Source: Phalacrocorax aristotelis
Taxonomy: Eukaryota > Chordata > Aves > Suliformes > Phalacrocoracidae
Assembly (NCBI RefSeq): GCF_949628215.1
Contig: NC_134278.1
Span: 37,032,115-37,096,114 of the forward strand
Length of the DNA stretch: 64,000 nt
Direction of reading: 5' to 3'
The position numbers and the translations under genes were made by a program. Shown here in pieces: positions 49,011-61,065 of the stretch (its first letter is position 1; each line of letters opens with the position of its first letter). Below the pieces are notes generated by a model that searched no databases, was not told where the DNA came from, and was given only the letters and a program-made list of their open reading frames with translations.

Positions 49011-50560
49011 TTATCTCACCTGTATTATAGGGAGAGCCAGGGATGCCTGCTTTGAACTCTACAACGTGCCAAAGCAAAACCAATGAGTTCTTGAGACTGT
49101 GGTCCTTGAGATCATGCTTCTTAAAAATCTTTTAAGAAGCTACCGTACTAAAGTAGTTTCTTTCAACTTTTATAGGACTATTTTTATAACATTTTTATAA
49201 CATTTTATTCCACATTGAGTATTTTGGGATCATATGTTTTCATTGCAGAGATTAGTAGGAAAATTCTCCTATTTAAAATTTTACTGTTACTTTGTCTAAA
49301 AGCATGATGCTTCTACCCCTGTCCCCCATGAAAGTAAGAAAGTGTCAATATAATTTTAATATATTTTGCAATGCAGATATTTCAGAACATCAGGGAGATT
49401 GCTTCTGGTGGATAATCTCTTGTGGTTTTTAAATATTCTGCTCCTTTTAAAATGAATCAGTCCACTGGGTTTTGTGCTCTTTCAAACATTTGCTTACTCA
49501 GTTTAGCTTGTTGTTTAACCTTCACGATTTTTTCAGTAAGTGAATTCAGGTTTGATAATCTGTAAAAATGTGGAAGAAACATACTAAATCAGGCCTGCAT
49601 AGTTCTGCAAGGAAAAATTGATAACTAGCACTTGCAAAAAGCTTTTTATGATTAGGTCTTAAATTACTTTACAGAGGTTAAGGTAAACAGATGTTCACAG
49701 ATATTGGTGGATTAGCTGAGCCACAAAGTCATTTTCAGAGCCAGGAATGCAGCCTTATTTCTTATGACATTATTTTCAGGCTGTGAATCCTTCCCTACCC
49801 TGTTTTTTTTTTCAATTTATTAATAAAGACTAAAAAAACCTTGGTCATAGAGAGAAGTGATGGTTTTAGTGCTAATTGAAGTACTGGGATTAAGACACTT
49901 CAGGAGAACAACAGAACTAGAAAATGGTGATGAGAGACGGTGACTCACCTGAACAAACAGAGAGCCTTTGCTGGGACAAACTCTTGAGACAAATGGGTGT
50001 CTGGGGGTTCATGAAAACAGCCTGTGTGCTTAGGAGGAAAGGGTGCTCCTGGCGGGGAGAGAAAATGATGTTGTGCTGCTGCAGAAATGCTCGCAATAGC
50101 TGCCTGCCTGCAGTTTGGCTGCTTATAGTTTACAGGGCTGTAATGAGCAGCTTAAGGCAATCTAAACCTGCCCTGATATTAAAGGGCTGCCTTTGTTCTA
50201 ATCACTGCGGCTTGTACTCATCCACTGCTCCCTACCTTCAGCTCCAGAGATGGTGTGACTCACTTGTAGATGAACCCAGTGGAGAAAATTAAGGGGTTTT
50301 CTCAGTGAGATCAGCTGTCTTCACATGTGGTTGCTTGTATAGCTCATGTCCCTCATGGCTTTTCATCTGCTTTGGCAGAGTCAGGCTGGTCCTTTTTCAG
50401 ATTTAGCAGTGTCCACACAGTTTTTCAAGTCAAAGCTTTAATTAAACATCCTTCTGCAGAGCTTCAGTATTACTTATTACTCCTCTAGGTGTTGAGTGAT
50501 TACATTGTCCTCTTTTTATCCATGGCATTGCTGGGGTTGCTTTCAGTATTGTTTTAGCTT
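49011..50560. other. Intron 2, stretch between ERV and CR1
   Basis: AT-rich with no recognised gene. A perfect 11-bp stem with 3-base loop occurs at 49116-49140 (GCTTCTTAAAA / TTTTAAGAAGC). A near 12-bp tandem (TTTTTATAACAT twice) lies near 49180-49206. An open frame at 49924-50292 has no family resemblance. Confidence 0.55.
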
Positions 50561-51545
50561 ATAGAATCATAGAATCATTAAGGTTGGAAAAGACCTCTAG
50601 GATCATCAAGTCCAACCATCAACCCAACACCACCATGCCTCCTAAACCAGGCCCTGAAGTGCCACGTCTACACGTCTTTTAAATACCTCCAGGGATGGTG
50701 ACTCTACCACCTCTCTGGGCAGCCTGTTCCAATGCCTGACCCCTCTTTCAGTAAAGAAATTTTTCCTAATATCCAACCAAAACCTCCCCTGATGCAGCTT
50801 GAAGCCATTTCCTCTCATCCTATTGCTTGTTACCTGGGAGAAGAGACCAGCACCCACCTCACTGCAACCTCCTTTCAGGTAGTTTTAGAGAGCGATAGGG
50901 TCTCCCCTCAGCCTCCTCTTCTCCAGGCTAAACAACCCCAGTTCCCTCAGCCACTCCTTACAAGACCTGCTCTCCAGACCCTTCACCAGCTTCATTGCCC
51001 TTCTCTGGACACGCTTCAGTACCTCAATGTCTTATAGTGAGGGGCCCAAAACTGAACACTGTGTTTGAGGTGTGGCCTCAGCAGTGCTGAGTACAGGGGA
51101 ACAATCACTTGTTTGTTCCCTGTGTAGCCCTGCAGGCTGCACTGTTCCTGATACAAGCCAGGATGATGTTGGCCTTCTTGGCCACCTGGGCACACTGCTG
51201 GCTCATGTTCAGCCAGCTGTCAGCCAGCACCCCCAGGTCCTTCTCTGCTGGGCAGCTTTCCAGCCTGTAGCATTGTATGGGGCTTTTGTGACCCAAGTGC
51301 AGGACCTGGCACTTGTCCTTGTTAAACCTCATACAATTGGCCTCAGCCTATCGGTCCAGCCTGTCCAGTTACCCCTGTAGGGCCTTCCTACCCTCGAGCA
51401 GATCAACACTCCTGTCCAAATCAGTGTCATCTGCAAACTTAGAGGGTGCACTCGATCACCTCATCCAGATCATTGATAAAGATATTAAACAAGACTGGCC
51501 CCAACACTGAGCCCTGGGGAATCCCACTCGTGACTGGCCATAGCC
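50561..51545 (-). repeat. CR1 LINE fragment (left arm of an inverted pair)
   Basis: The complement ends in ATTCTATGATTCTAT tail repeats (seen on the + strand as ATAGAATCATAGAATCATT at 50561-50579), preceded by the GGTTGGAAAAGACCTCTAGG block of the CR1 3' UTR. The minus strand carries C-terminal RT-ORF motifs ([57 protein letters not shown]). It extends to about 51545, where the ORF2 text ends. It is closely similar to the opposite-strand copy at 52041-52586. Confidence 0.95.
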
Positions 51546-52040
51546 TAGTTGTGAGATCTATTTTATTTTGATTTACTTTCTGGCTATTAATTTTGAATTT
51601 ACATTAAATCAGAAATTAGCATCAGTTCATCACCTTTTAATGATTTTTAAAATTTATGTAAGTATGTATGTTTCCTCTGTTTAATTATATGTTTAATTTC
51701 AAGGTTAGATAGAACATCCCATACCTAAAATTAACAGTAAGGGAACTTAAACCTGTGGCTAATATCTTCATATGTTAGCTTTTTAAAAAGTGATGATAAT
51801 AGTTCTGTCCTCATAATGATAAGCAGCATCTGTCTGCAAAGTCTGTTTTCCAGTCTGTGATCCTGATTGTTGCAGGACACTCTACCTTCCTTTGCTCCAG
51901 AATTGCTTTATTCTTTGAAGTGCTTAATTCCCCTGGAAAGCAAATAAACTTAATGGTGTTAATTGGAAATTATGTATCATGCATAGAGAAAACCATGGAA
52001 CTGAAAACTAGATAGAAGGAATGAGTGTGCTCTCTCTCTT
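51546..52040. other. Spacer between inverted CR1 copies
   Basis: About 495 bp of AT-rich unique-looking DNA between the two oppositely oriented CR1 copies. No feature is recognised in it. Confidence 0.6.
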
Positions 52041-52586
52041 CTCCTTGGCACTGGTGAGGCCACACCTCAAATACTGTGTTCAGTTTTGGGCCCTTCAGTA
52101 CAAGGCAGACATTGAGGTGCTGCAGCGTGTCCAGAGAAGGGCAATGAAGCTGGTGAAGGGTCTGGAGAACAGGTCTTATGAGGAGAGGTTGAGGGAACTG
52201 GGGTTGTTTAGCCTGGAGAAGAGGAGGCTGAGGGGAGACCCTATCGCTCTCTAAAACTACCTGAAAGGAGGTTGCAGTGAGGTGGGTGCTGGTCTCTTCT
52301 CCCAGGTAACAAGCAATAGGATGAGAGGAAATGGCTTCAAGCTGCATCAGGGGAGGTTTAGATTGGGTATTAGAAAAACTTTCTTCACCGAAAGGGTTGT
52401 CAGGCATTGGAACAGGCTGCCCAGAGAGGTGGTAGAGTCACTATCCCTGGAGGCATTTAAAAGATGTGTAGATGTGGTGCTTAAGGACATAGTTTAGTGG
52501 TGGACTAGGCAGTGCTAAGTTAACAGTTAGACTTGATCTTAAGAGTCTTTTCCAGTCTAAATGATTCTGTGATTCTATGATTCTAC
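52041..52586 (+). repeat. CR1 LINE fragment (right arm of an inverted pair)
   Basis: The + strand begins inside ORF2 (GGCACTGGTGAGGCCACACC, encoding [19 protein letters not shown]) and continues through [16 protein letters not shown] and [20 protein letters not shown] to the 3' UTR and the GATTCTGTGATTCTATGATTC tail at 52563-52584. Long stretches match the reverse complement of 50561-51010 with few differences, so the two copies are the same subfamily and relatively young. The ORF is interrupted. Confidence 0.95.
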
Positions 52587-54663
52587 ATATATACACACAT
52601 ATGAAAGCGGAAAGGATCAGTAGACATGAAGCTTCATCTTGGAATACTGACTTATTGCCCGTGTGTGTAGCACAGCAATATACCAACTTTTAAGAAGACA
52701 ACAACAAAAAGCCATCTTAAGAAGAAGATTTACTACTCCTACGTACATCAGCTAATATGTCTGGGGCCTGATGACCATCATACACTCCTGCTAGCCTCTC
52801 TGTGTCTTTCAGGGCAGACGCTTTTAGTATAGAGGGTTAGGCAGGGAAAGTGCCTCTGTGAAGCTGTGATTTTTTCTGGGCTGAAGTTATTTGAATGATT
52901 ATGGAACTGCAAAGTATCACTTTGCTAGGACAATTGCGTTCTCATTGGTATAGCAGTATATCATTATGGAAATGCTAGTAAAGCATATTTGTCTGGTGCA
53001 CCATAAAGGTTTAAAGAGAAATTCTGCACATCTGCAGAATGATTATGGATCTCATGGGAGGTCTATTATCCCTGCAGTGGTGACTATGTATTTTTCGTCT
53101 GAACAGTTCTTTTATTTTAGGTTGGTGGAGAGATAAAAAGAGAATGAAGTCAAGTCTTCACCTACAAGCACACACTATCCTCACAAAGTTATTTCACAAA
53201 ATACCAACCATCCTTCTGCAAGGATATAATTTGGTATATCTTATAATCGGGTCTGGCAGGTGGGATGATGGGCTATTCAGGGATTCACGCTGCATTGTGA
53301 AGACCCAGAGAAATCCTGGGAGGCAGAATGCTTGCCCAGACCATTTTTGCTTCCGGCTTAGAATTCGAGAAGCCAAAATGTAAGCACAAGCGGATATTGG
53401 CTAGGCATGAGTAAACTCTGGTTGGAAGATAAAAGAAAGTTCCTAATCTTTGCATCTCCTATCACGGCCTTCCAAGAACAGCCACGTCAGAGAAATATTT
53501 TTGCTTTTCAATTACAACTTGTTCTGTTTATCACCCCACCCCTGTGATTGTGGGGTGGTTTGTGAGGTTACAGGTTCAAAAGAAGGCAAGAGCAGAAGAC
53601 AAGTGGGCAAAGCAGCTTCTGCTGAGGGGAAATTTGAGGTCAAATTTTAGGGAGAGCACCTGAAAATGTAACAATGAGGATGAACTCTCAAAAAGTAATG
53701 AGATTAGAGGTTAGCAGCCAAAGAAGTGCTAACTTTTGGGGTTCAGATGCATTGGGAATGACTGTTACACAGATGGGAAGCATGTAGAGGCATGGAGACT
53801 GCCTGTTAGTATTCTGTATTGAAAGCATGTATGTGCACAGTTAATATTTAAAGGGATTTATCTTGTTTGAATGCTTTCAAGTTAAGCAAAACTACTAATC
53901 TTAGATATTTAGAGGTAATTGCTATGTAGTGATGAGCACATACCTGAAATTTCCTGACATTTACAGAGTATTTTACGTGTCAGAAGTGGTTAAGTAAAGA
54001 TTGATATTTCCATTTTGCAGTTATGGGGAAGAGGAAAAGAGTCTGAACTGGGTGATGTACTAATCACGATAACGAATCTGATTTTTAATCTTTCCGTACA
54101 ACAGGTTTCTTTATGTTTTTATGCATTTTATGTTTAATTATGTGGTTGTCCAGGGCTGAGATATGATTGCTGATTTCAAAGGATACAATGATGATCAAGT
54201 CTCTATTCCACCACAGAAGTAATAAGGAGTTCAGCTGCCTTAGGAATTCTTCTTGGAGGTTTCCGTTTTAGGAAGTATTTTGTTTGCTAAAATACAAATT
54301 GGAAATCCAGTCAGAAACTTATTTGCATTGTTAGGCACTTAAGTAACTTCAAAATATACCTATAATAGCTTTCTTTTTAATGCTACTCCATGTTCATATT
54401 TTCCTGTCAAATAAAGGAGTATATGTCAAATAAACAGTGAAAGGTGTTGTAGAGAATTAATGTGGTTTTCTTTGCATTGTAGTTGGTGATGTTACTGCAG
54501 TTTAAAATAGCTTTCAGGTTTGCATAGGAGAATATGGGTAAGTATCAGTATTTTCCTAAGCATTATTACATATCACCCTTTAGTCTAATACATGGTGTGG
54601 TAAGATCAATCAGGAAAGCATGAATGCAAATGTTGACTCATCTTTTTTTTTTTTTCTCTCTAG
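52587..54663 (+). other. Intron 2, last part, with exon 3 acceptor
   Basis: AT-rich DNA without a recognised gene or repeat. It ends in a T-rich polypyrimidine tract (about 54640-54660) and TAG at 54661-54663, a strong acceptor for exon 3. Confidence 0.7.
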
Positions 54664-54744
54664 GATTACGATGGCTTTTTTGAATCAAAGGAGAGCAACA
54701 CTGTCTTCTCTTTTCTTGGACTGAAACCTACTTTGGCATCAAAG
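54664..54744 (+). CDS. SH3BGRL2: SH3BGRL2 coding exon 3
   Basis: Encodes residues 78-104 in 27 codons (DYDGFFESKESNTVFSFLGL then KPTLASK), between a strong TAG acceptor and a GTCAGT donor, phase 0 at both ends. It contains the last strand and C-terminal helix of the thioredoxin-like fold. The NTVFSFLGLKP block is characteristic of SH3BGRL2. No catalytic residues are present. It lies 24.5 kb after exon 2, the intron having been enlarged by two ERVs and two CR1 copies. The frame is intact. Confidence 0.97.
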
Positions 54745-55866
54745 GTCAGTATAGTATTGCAGACTTTTTATGGAATACTTGAAATACTGAGATTGAATTT
54801 TCTTTGAACTGAAAGATCTGTGCGTGTTTGGATGTACCACTGCCTTATCCATACCTTGTCCATATCAACTTCATGCTACTGAGGTAATTGAAACTGTTGC
54901 CATGAGAAGAAAAGCATTTTAAATGAAACCGGGCATATACGTGGGAGTCAATTTGAGACAGCAGATAAACAAATTTTAAAGAATACATTCTCCTTCACAT
55001 TATCAATGCAAACTGAAAGCAACTGATTTAATTATAACAGAGGACAGAACTAGGATCTTAATCACGGGAATATCTGCAGCATGTGTCACCAAAATATCAT
55101 CTTACTGGGACGGCCTGGTATAATGGCTCAACCAGGACACAATTTATTTATTAGCTATTATTTTATTTTTTCAAATGCTGGAGCAGTTGGGAGTTATAGC
55201 AACTTTCTGGATAAGAATTGTTTTAACAAATATAGATATACAGGTCAGAACATAAAGCCAGTTAACATCTTTCTGTTGAGGGCGGTATAGTAGAGGAGAT
55301 TTTTATTGCCATATGGAAGCCTGGACACTTGTTCAAAGAGGCTATATGGTGTACTTTTGGGCAGTAGATCAGATGCATAGGAGAGGATTTTATTTCCCTT
55401 GGCCACTGTAGATACAGCTGTGTTTGGCAGTAGTACTGTTTCTGGCCTAGACGGTAGCTCTTGGGTACCTATAGAGTTCCTCTTCTGCCAGGTATTCATT
55501 TATTTCTGGACCACATGAGGGAAAGAAGTAGGAGGGAACCTCATCAGGGAACTGCAAAAGCAGGTTGTTTTGGCAGAGTGCCTTGCTTCATAGCTAGAAC
55601 TAGTCCTAGGAAGAAGATGATATCCTACAGCAATCAGAAATATCAGCTTCTGTGCAGGTTTGTTCCTGGGAAATCACCTGGAAGCCTGAAGGAGTGTCAC
55701 TATAAACTTGGCCAGATCACTGCTTCAGTGTGGTAGTACCTCAGAGTGATGCATCCTCAGCTGCTGTATGAGGCAGGGTTAGGGGCACCTTAAGTGCGAA
55801 GGTCACAGACACAGGAGGTGAGAATGTATTCACAGCATTAATAATCTTTTTTTCTCTTTTAAATAG
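54745..55866 (+). other. Intron 3 (1.1 kb)
   Basis: Short intron with no recognised repeat. It ends in TTTTTTTCTCTTTTAAATAG, giving a polypyrimidine tract and acceptor. The open frame at 55461-55736 shows no family resemblance and is treated as chance. Confidence 0.85.
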
Positions 55867-55881
55867 GAGTCGGAGCCCTAG
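55867..55881 (+). CDS. SH3BGRL2: SH3BGRL2 coding exon 4 (C-terminus and stop)
   Basis: Reads GAG TCG GAG CCC TAG after the AAATAG acceptor, giving the C-terminal tail ESEP and a 108-residue protein. The acceptor is a NAGNAG tandem (TAGGAG). Use of the second AG would drop one Glu, start the coding part at 55870 and give a 107-residue protein ending SEP, the length I recall for human SH3BGRL2 (tail AEP). The first AG follows T and is preferred by general rules over the second, which follows G. Both products keep the frame. The 3' UTR follows directly. Confidence 0.9.
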   Translation, partial: ESEP

Positions 55882-57379
55882 AAAGCCTATCTGAAGTATC
55901 AACAAGCACATCTGGATGAATGACCCTGTTCTTCAGCACACAACAGCTTCCCTAATGAATCACTGTGATAGAGCAAACATGCATCATTAGTAGTAGTCTG
56001 CGTGCCGTGAGATGGTGCTCTCCAATAATGTGGAGTTAATAACACGTATATGAAACAGGATTAAGGCCAGGCCACTCATCTTCCTTTTTAAAAATACTCA
56101 TTGTTGATGTTTCACTTTTGTCTTTGGATTGCTTTTGCGGCTGGCACTGATGTTCTGACAGGCACGTATGTTTGAGAATAAGGAGTGGAATTGCAGGGCT
56201 TCTGTTGTTCATGGATATACTTACATAGTCAGATTCCTTACCTCTTTTAATTCTTCCAACTACTGTAGTTGAAATTAGCTCATCATGATAGTTAAAGTAC
56301 TGGTGGTTACTAGAATGTTTGTGCTCACTATGATCCAGAAGGTAAAAATCATCAATCTTAAGATCTCAGTCTAAGCCAATAACTGGTGTATTTTTGCTCT
56401 ACATTCATTTTTTTGTGATGTTTATGCTAGATTATGTTTATTGTAAGAGACATGGGCTGCTAACATTCATGAAAACTTGATCTGTCTCATGATGCACATT
56501 GCAGCTGGCTGTTTAAAAAGAGTTGTTACCATGGAGGAGGTGCCAAAGTGAAATACTCTGACATGGTTGTTCTTCCAAATGCGGGTGAAATGTGCAGGAA
56601 AACACTTGGTGGAAAATACTGGCTAGTTCAGAAGAAGAGGTCTCATAACTAATGAAAATATTGTCTCTTAACTGAGAACAACTTTAACACCCAAAGTTGG
56701 AGCTCTATAGTTGGACTGTCTTAAAATGAAATTTTGCCAAAACCTTGAGTTTACCTTCAGTAACACGCAGCTCCACCATTAGCCACATGAGACTCAGGGG
56801 GGTACTTTGAGAGTCAGGGATCAGTCCCATACCATGGTCCAGGAGCACACCTAACTCACCCAGCTGTTGTCCTGGTTATATCCCCAGGTGTGGAAATGCG
56901 GAGGTGCCTCAAAGACAGTGAGAAATGTGAGTGTGTGCTTTGATGGATGAAGCCACAGTCATCAGCTCAGCTGAGGAACAGGACCCATGTAAAGGAAGTG
57001 GAGGTTGTTCCAGTGGGACTGTATTGGTGCACAGAGCAGAACTTCAGCCCATGACCTGCCAGTAACCATTACAAAATGCATTCTAGACAGAAGTCAAATT
57101 GCATTACGCATTTTGAATCAAGTCTGGCTATGAAAATAATAGTTATGCTGTTATGTAGCTTTTATTCAAGTGATTTCATAAGGACAGGGCAGTGCCATTC
57201 CAATAAATGTCCTTATGTCTTTGTGTAAATGAAAGACAACCATTATGTGGGAAAGCTTCTTTGCAATCACAGCATCACTCAGACTGTGTGGCTTGACAGA
57301 AGCCAAACTTGTAAAGAGTGTCAGAAAGCAACACTGTCTGTGCAACAAATCACACGTTCTGTTAAAATCGGTAACCAAG
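55882..57379 (+). other. SH3BGRL2: SH3BGRL2 3' UTR, proximal part
   Basis: Follows the stop codon without an intron signal. It is AT-rich non-coding sequence with no repeat recognised. It would end about 57220-57230 if the poly(A) signal at 57202 is used, otherwise it continues. The extent is inferred, not shown. Confidence 0.65.
57202..57207 (+). terminator. SH3BGRL2: Candidate proximal poly(A) signal AATAAA
   Basis: Canonical hexamer followed within 10-30 bases by U/GU-rich sequence (TTATGTCTTTGTGTAAATG). It lies about 1.3 kb after the stop and upstream of the CR1 fragment at 57385, so its use would keep the repeat out of the mRNA. Confidence 0.4.
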
Positions 57380-57384
57380 GCATC

Positions 57385-58360
57385 TGAGACGTGATAGTTG
57401 GAAGGGACAGCTGGAGGCCATCTCTCTGGTCCAGCACTGTCAAAGTCAGGGCTAACGCCAGCACTAACTCGGATCAGATACGGGTTTGTCTAGCAGACTG
57501 TTAAAAATATCCAAAGATGAAGATCTTCCAACCCTCTATATAACCTGTGCCAGTGCTGCAGTACTCTCCTAGAGAAAACTTTCTTTTAATGTCCAGCCTC
57601 AACACCTAGGCTGTAATTTGTGGCTGTTGCCTTTGCTGTGTTTTTTGGCACTCGCAGGAAGAGACTGGCACCATCCTTTTTGTAACTGCCCTCAATATAG
57701 TTGTAGACTCTTAGCCTTCCTCTTAACAGACTAAACAAACCTGGCTTCCTCAACCTCTTCATGGGCTGTGTGCTTTAGGCCTCTGGCTGCTTTGCTTTGG
57801 TGGAGGATGACTGTTTCCAGTTTGTTCACATCCCTCTTGGAGTGGGAGAAGGTCCCAAACCAATATTTCGGACGTGTCCTCACCAGTGCTGAGTAGAGGG
57901 GGGATAATAACTTTCCTCAGCCTGCAGGCCACGCTTCTCCTGAAGTCAGCACACTGCATGCTTTCCCCTGTTTGCAGTCAGTACATTGCTGGCTTATGAT
58001 CAACCTAGCCTTCACTAAAATCTACAGATCCCTTCAGCAGGGGTATTACTCTGTCAGTCACTTCCCAGCCCATACTGGTGTTTCGCCATCCCCAAGGCCA
58101 GACTTTCTATTTGTCCTATCAAACTTCATGAGGTTTCTGTTGGCCCAGTCCTCAAGGTTACTGCGGTGCCACTGGACTGAAGCTCTGCCAGCTGTTACCA
58201 ACCACTGTACCAGGTTCAGGTGTCATTCACAGATCTGCTGAGGGTGCATGCTAGGCTGTCATCCAAGTCCCTGCTGAAGATGCTGAACAATAGGAGAACT
58301 GTATTCTCTCAGATTTTGGACAATGGCTTAGTCATGACTACAGAGGTATGACGTGAACAA
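57385..58360 (-). repeat. Old, diverged CR1 LINE fragment
   Basis: The + strand carries GATAGTTGGAAGGGACAGCTGG at its left end and later TGTCCTCACCAGTGCTGAGTAGAGG and CTTTCCTCAGCCTGCAGGCC, the complement of CR1 3' UTR and ORF2 text. Divergence and indels are much greater than in the 50-52 kb copies, and the tail repeats have gone, so it is an old insertion. It may lie within a long SH3BGRL2 3' UTR. The right boundary is approximate. Confidence 0.82.
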
Positions 58361-58811
58361 TGTTCATGACTACCAGTCGCTGGAGTGAAGAACAGGTTGT
58401 CTTCCTGTTTGCATTGTCTCCGTGATGAACTGCTTACAGCTGTGTGGCTTTTCCCTCTAGTTCAAAGGCAAGAAGGCTTTAAAGAAGGAGGCGTTAAAGG
58501 AGTCCATCCATAAATCAGTTTCTCTTTGGATCCTCTGATGCCTCCTCAGCTCAGTTAAAGGGCTAGATGGAGGAAGAGCACACACAGATTTCAAGTCCGT
58601 GGTTGCATTTACTGGTCAAAATCTTAGCTACAGCACCTTCTCTAGAGGAGTCCTGAATGGGAGTTGATAACATGTGTATACGCATATGTATATACATATA
58701 TACATGTGCATTTTAAGAATTAAGTTGTCTGTGTTAAGTGATTGTGGCGTTCTTGTCACCAATCCCATATTTTCATGAGACTTGAATCTCATTAAAGGAA
58801 GGGAATGTGAC
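58361..58811. other. Short stretch between CR1 fragments
   Basis: Unique-looking sequence with an alternating pyrimidine-purine TA/CA tract at 58672-58709 (GTATACGCATATGTATATAC and onwards), which is prone to Z-form or cruciform structure. No gene is seen. Confidence 0.6.
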
Positions 58812-58950
58812 AGGAGGTGGAGCGGCCACACTGGACACTTTCAAGAGTCGTCTGGACAGGGTGCTGGGCCATCTTGTCTAGACTGGGCTCTTCCTAGAAA
58901 GGTTGGACTAGATGATCCCTGAGGTCCCTTCCAACCTGTGATTCTGTGAT
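58812..58950 (+). repeat. CR1 LINE 3'-end fragment
   Basis: Contains CACTGGACACTTTCAAGAGTCG, then GGTTGGACTAGATGATCCC and CCTTCCAACCTGTGATTCTGTGAT, the last part of CR1 ORF2 and the 3' UTR with one tail repeat. It is short and strongly 5'-truncated. Confidence 0.88.
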
Positions 58951-61038
58951 TAACTTCACCAAGTTCAATATAACTATTCCTGAACAAAAGGTTAAAGAAA
59001 AATATTTATCCCTGCAAGTGAATGCAGATATACATTTACATAATTACACAGTTGATTACAGAGAAGCCATCCTGGATTAATCATGTACTTGATATGTTGT
59101 AAACTTTGAGAACTGCCTGAAGTCCCGGTTTCGAAAAACTTACCTAAGTGTGTAAGTATGTACGCATTAGCAATCCTGGGCAAAATCCCAGGCTTACTGA
59201 TGTGAAAGGCAAAACCACACTGATTTCTCCAGGGGTGAAATTAGTTTGCCGAAACTCCTTTTGAATTTTGATAATTGTAGAATAGAAGCCTTCTCTTCAG
59301 CGGAGAGCTAGTCCTGTTACAGCTGTTAGGTAAACCTAGCTTATTTCAGAGCATGCATGTGGGCAAAATCAGTTGTATGGAGAGCAACACCAGCTCCAAA
59401 GATACCCTGCTTGCTTGCATGGATTGGCAGTGCAAGTCCCTTAGACTACGTGCTTTTGAATTATAAGTGGCTAGTTTTTAAACAAAGCATATATGTTGCT
59501 CAAATGTGAATTTGGTCTGTTGTGCGACAGCCTTATTTTTGTAATTAAAGCAAGTAGAGTTCTAGTTTGTTACACAAGAAGATCTGGAATTTTTTAAACC
59601 AGTTTTGTAATAATGAAATGCAACTATCAGGTAACTGAAAAGGTCTGTGGAAGCTACAGCCATTTATTGAAAGAAATAGCAAATTCTTAATTCTGTTTAA
59701 AATACTTGCATATAAAGGTATGCTTGAGAACCACATGATCCCAGTTTTTAGCTAATACTTGTAACTACCCCACTTTTTAAAAGGGAGAGCAGTGTGAATT
59801 AAACTGTAAATCTTTGTACCTAGCTAAAGTTGCTGTGTGGGCTGACGTGCACGCGCACATTCACTGTATCAGTGGCTTTGATAGAGGTGTTTTTGTTTGT
59901 GCCACACACTACTGGATAGTGCCTTGCCAGAAAGAGGACTGTTTTTGTAGGGTCTTCTTAGATGTGCTTAAACTTTGAACTGAGAAAGGGGTAGTTTCTA
60001 GATTGCTATTTTTTAAATAATGCAGTAAATTGATTTTGAGGCCGGAGTCAAGAGACACATGCTTTGTAAGGTTGAATCAGTTTTTGACAAGTCTTCTGAA
60101 CTCTTGATTTTTCTTAGTATGTCTTTATCTTTTATTTTTCCTTTCCTTTTTCTCGAATGTCTAGAATCATTTTCCAAGGGAAGTGGGCCTGGAGTAAAGC
60201 CCCTAAATCCATGTTTATTCTTCAAAATGACTGTCTGATTCAAGTATTGAGCAGCCCAAGTGCTACCTCTAAAATGAAGAGGAGCTACCAAGCTCTCAGT
60301 TGATTTTCTGGTTGTCCCTCCCTGCCCTGTCCCCCCAATCAGGCCATTTATTTAAGAACTCTAATTCTGGGAATACCATGATTCAGAAATAGGACCCTGA
60401 GATTTTAGGCAGAGCCTTGTGGCACGTCACAGGAGTGCAGGAGTGGGGTCGTCACCAGGAAAGTGCCAAATCCCATCAGTCTCCAGTGACTTGTCTCTCG
60501 ACCTTGGCACGAGCAGTGGGAGGAGGAGGGAGCTCCACATGTTCGCCCCACACAGAGAGCGGGAGTGGAAGACACGGTGCAGAATGGCCCACGGCTTGTT
60601 GATGGCACCCTGAGCCGCGGTCCTCGCAGAGGGCCTTGGCTGGCAGTACCATGTGAGAAACCACACAGCGCTGCTCTCCACAGGCCTCCACCTGCATCAC
60701 GACCTATCTGTCACCCTCTTGCTCCCTAAGGAATTTGGGAGGAGTAATGGAGAACAGCTTCTTGAGAACAGTCCTTCAGCCAGGGCAGATCTGGCTTACT
60801 CTGTTCTTCCTATTCTTTACCTCTTCCTAATGTGCTTCGTCCTGTCCTGTGTAGTCCTACCTGCGTGCAAAGCTTCCACTCCCGACCATTTGTAACATCC
60901 CTGTGAGGTCGCAAACACAGAGCTGGTGTTCACCTTCACAGCGTCGGTGTTTTGTGAGCCAGTGGGGGAGGGAGCACATTGCATCCTAGGCCATGCACAT
61001 GTGGAGTTTTAAATTATATATTAAAATCGTGTTAACCT
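58951..61038. other. Possible distal 3' UTR or intergenic DNA
   Basis: AT-rich to 60300. Then comes a GC-richer patch at about 60400-60720 with open frames on both strands but no recognisable family, and then the AATAAA at 61039. It is transcribed only if the distal poly(A) site is used. Confidence 0.5.
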
Positions 61039-61044
61039 AATAAA
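61039..61044 (+). terminator. SH3BGRL2: Candidate distal poly(A) signal AATAAA
   Basis: Canonical hexamer followed about 25-45 bases later by a GU-rich block (CTGTGTTGTATGTGCC), the layout of a strong cleavage site near 61055-61065. It would give a 3' UTR of about 5.2 kb including two CR1 fragments. Whether SH3BGRL2 transcripts reach this far is inferred. Confidence 0.5.
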
Positions 61045-61065
61045 AAATGTAATTCAAAAAAGACA

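Noticed and set aside
49924..50292. 122-codon open frame on the + strand between ERV and CR1
   Set aside because: Cys-rich but without a metal-binding spacing or similarity I recognise; no splice signals. Treated as chance.
55461..55736. 91-codon open frame in intron 3 as a possible alternative exon
   Set aside because: No matching acceptor and donor pair in frame with exon 3, and no similarity to the SH3BGRL family.
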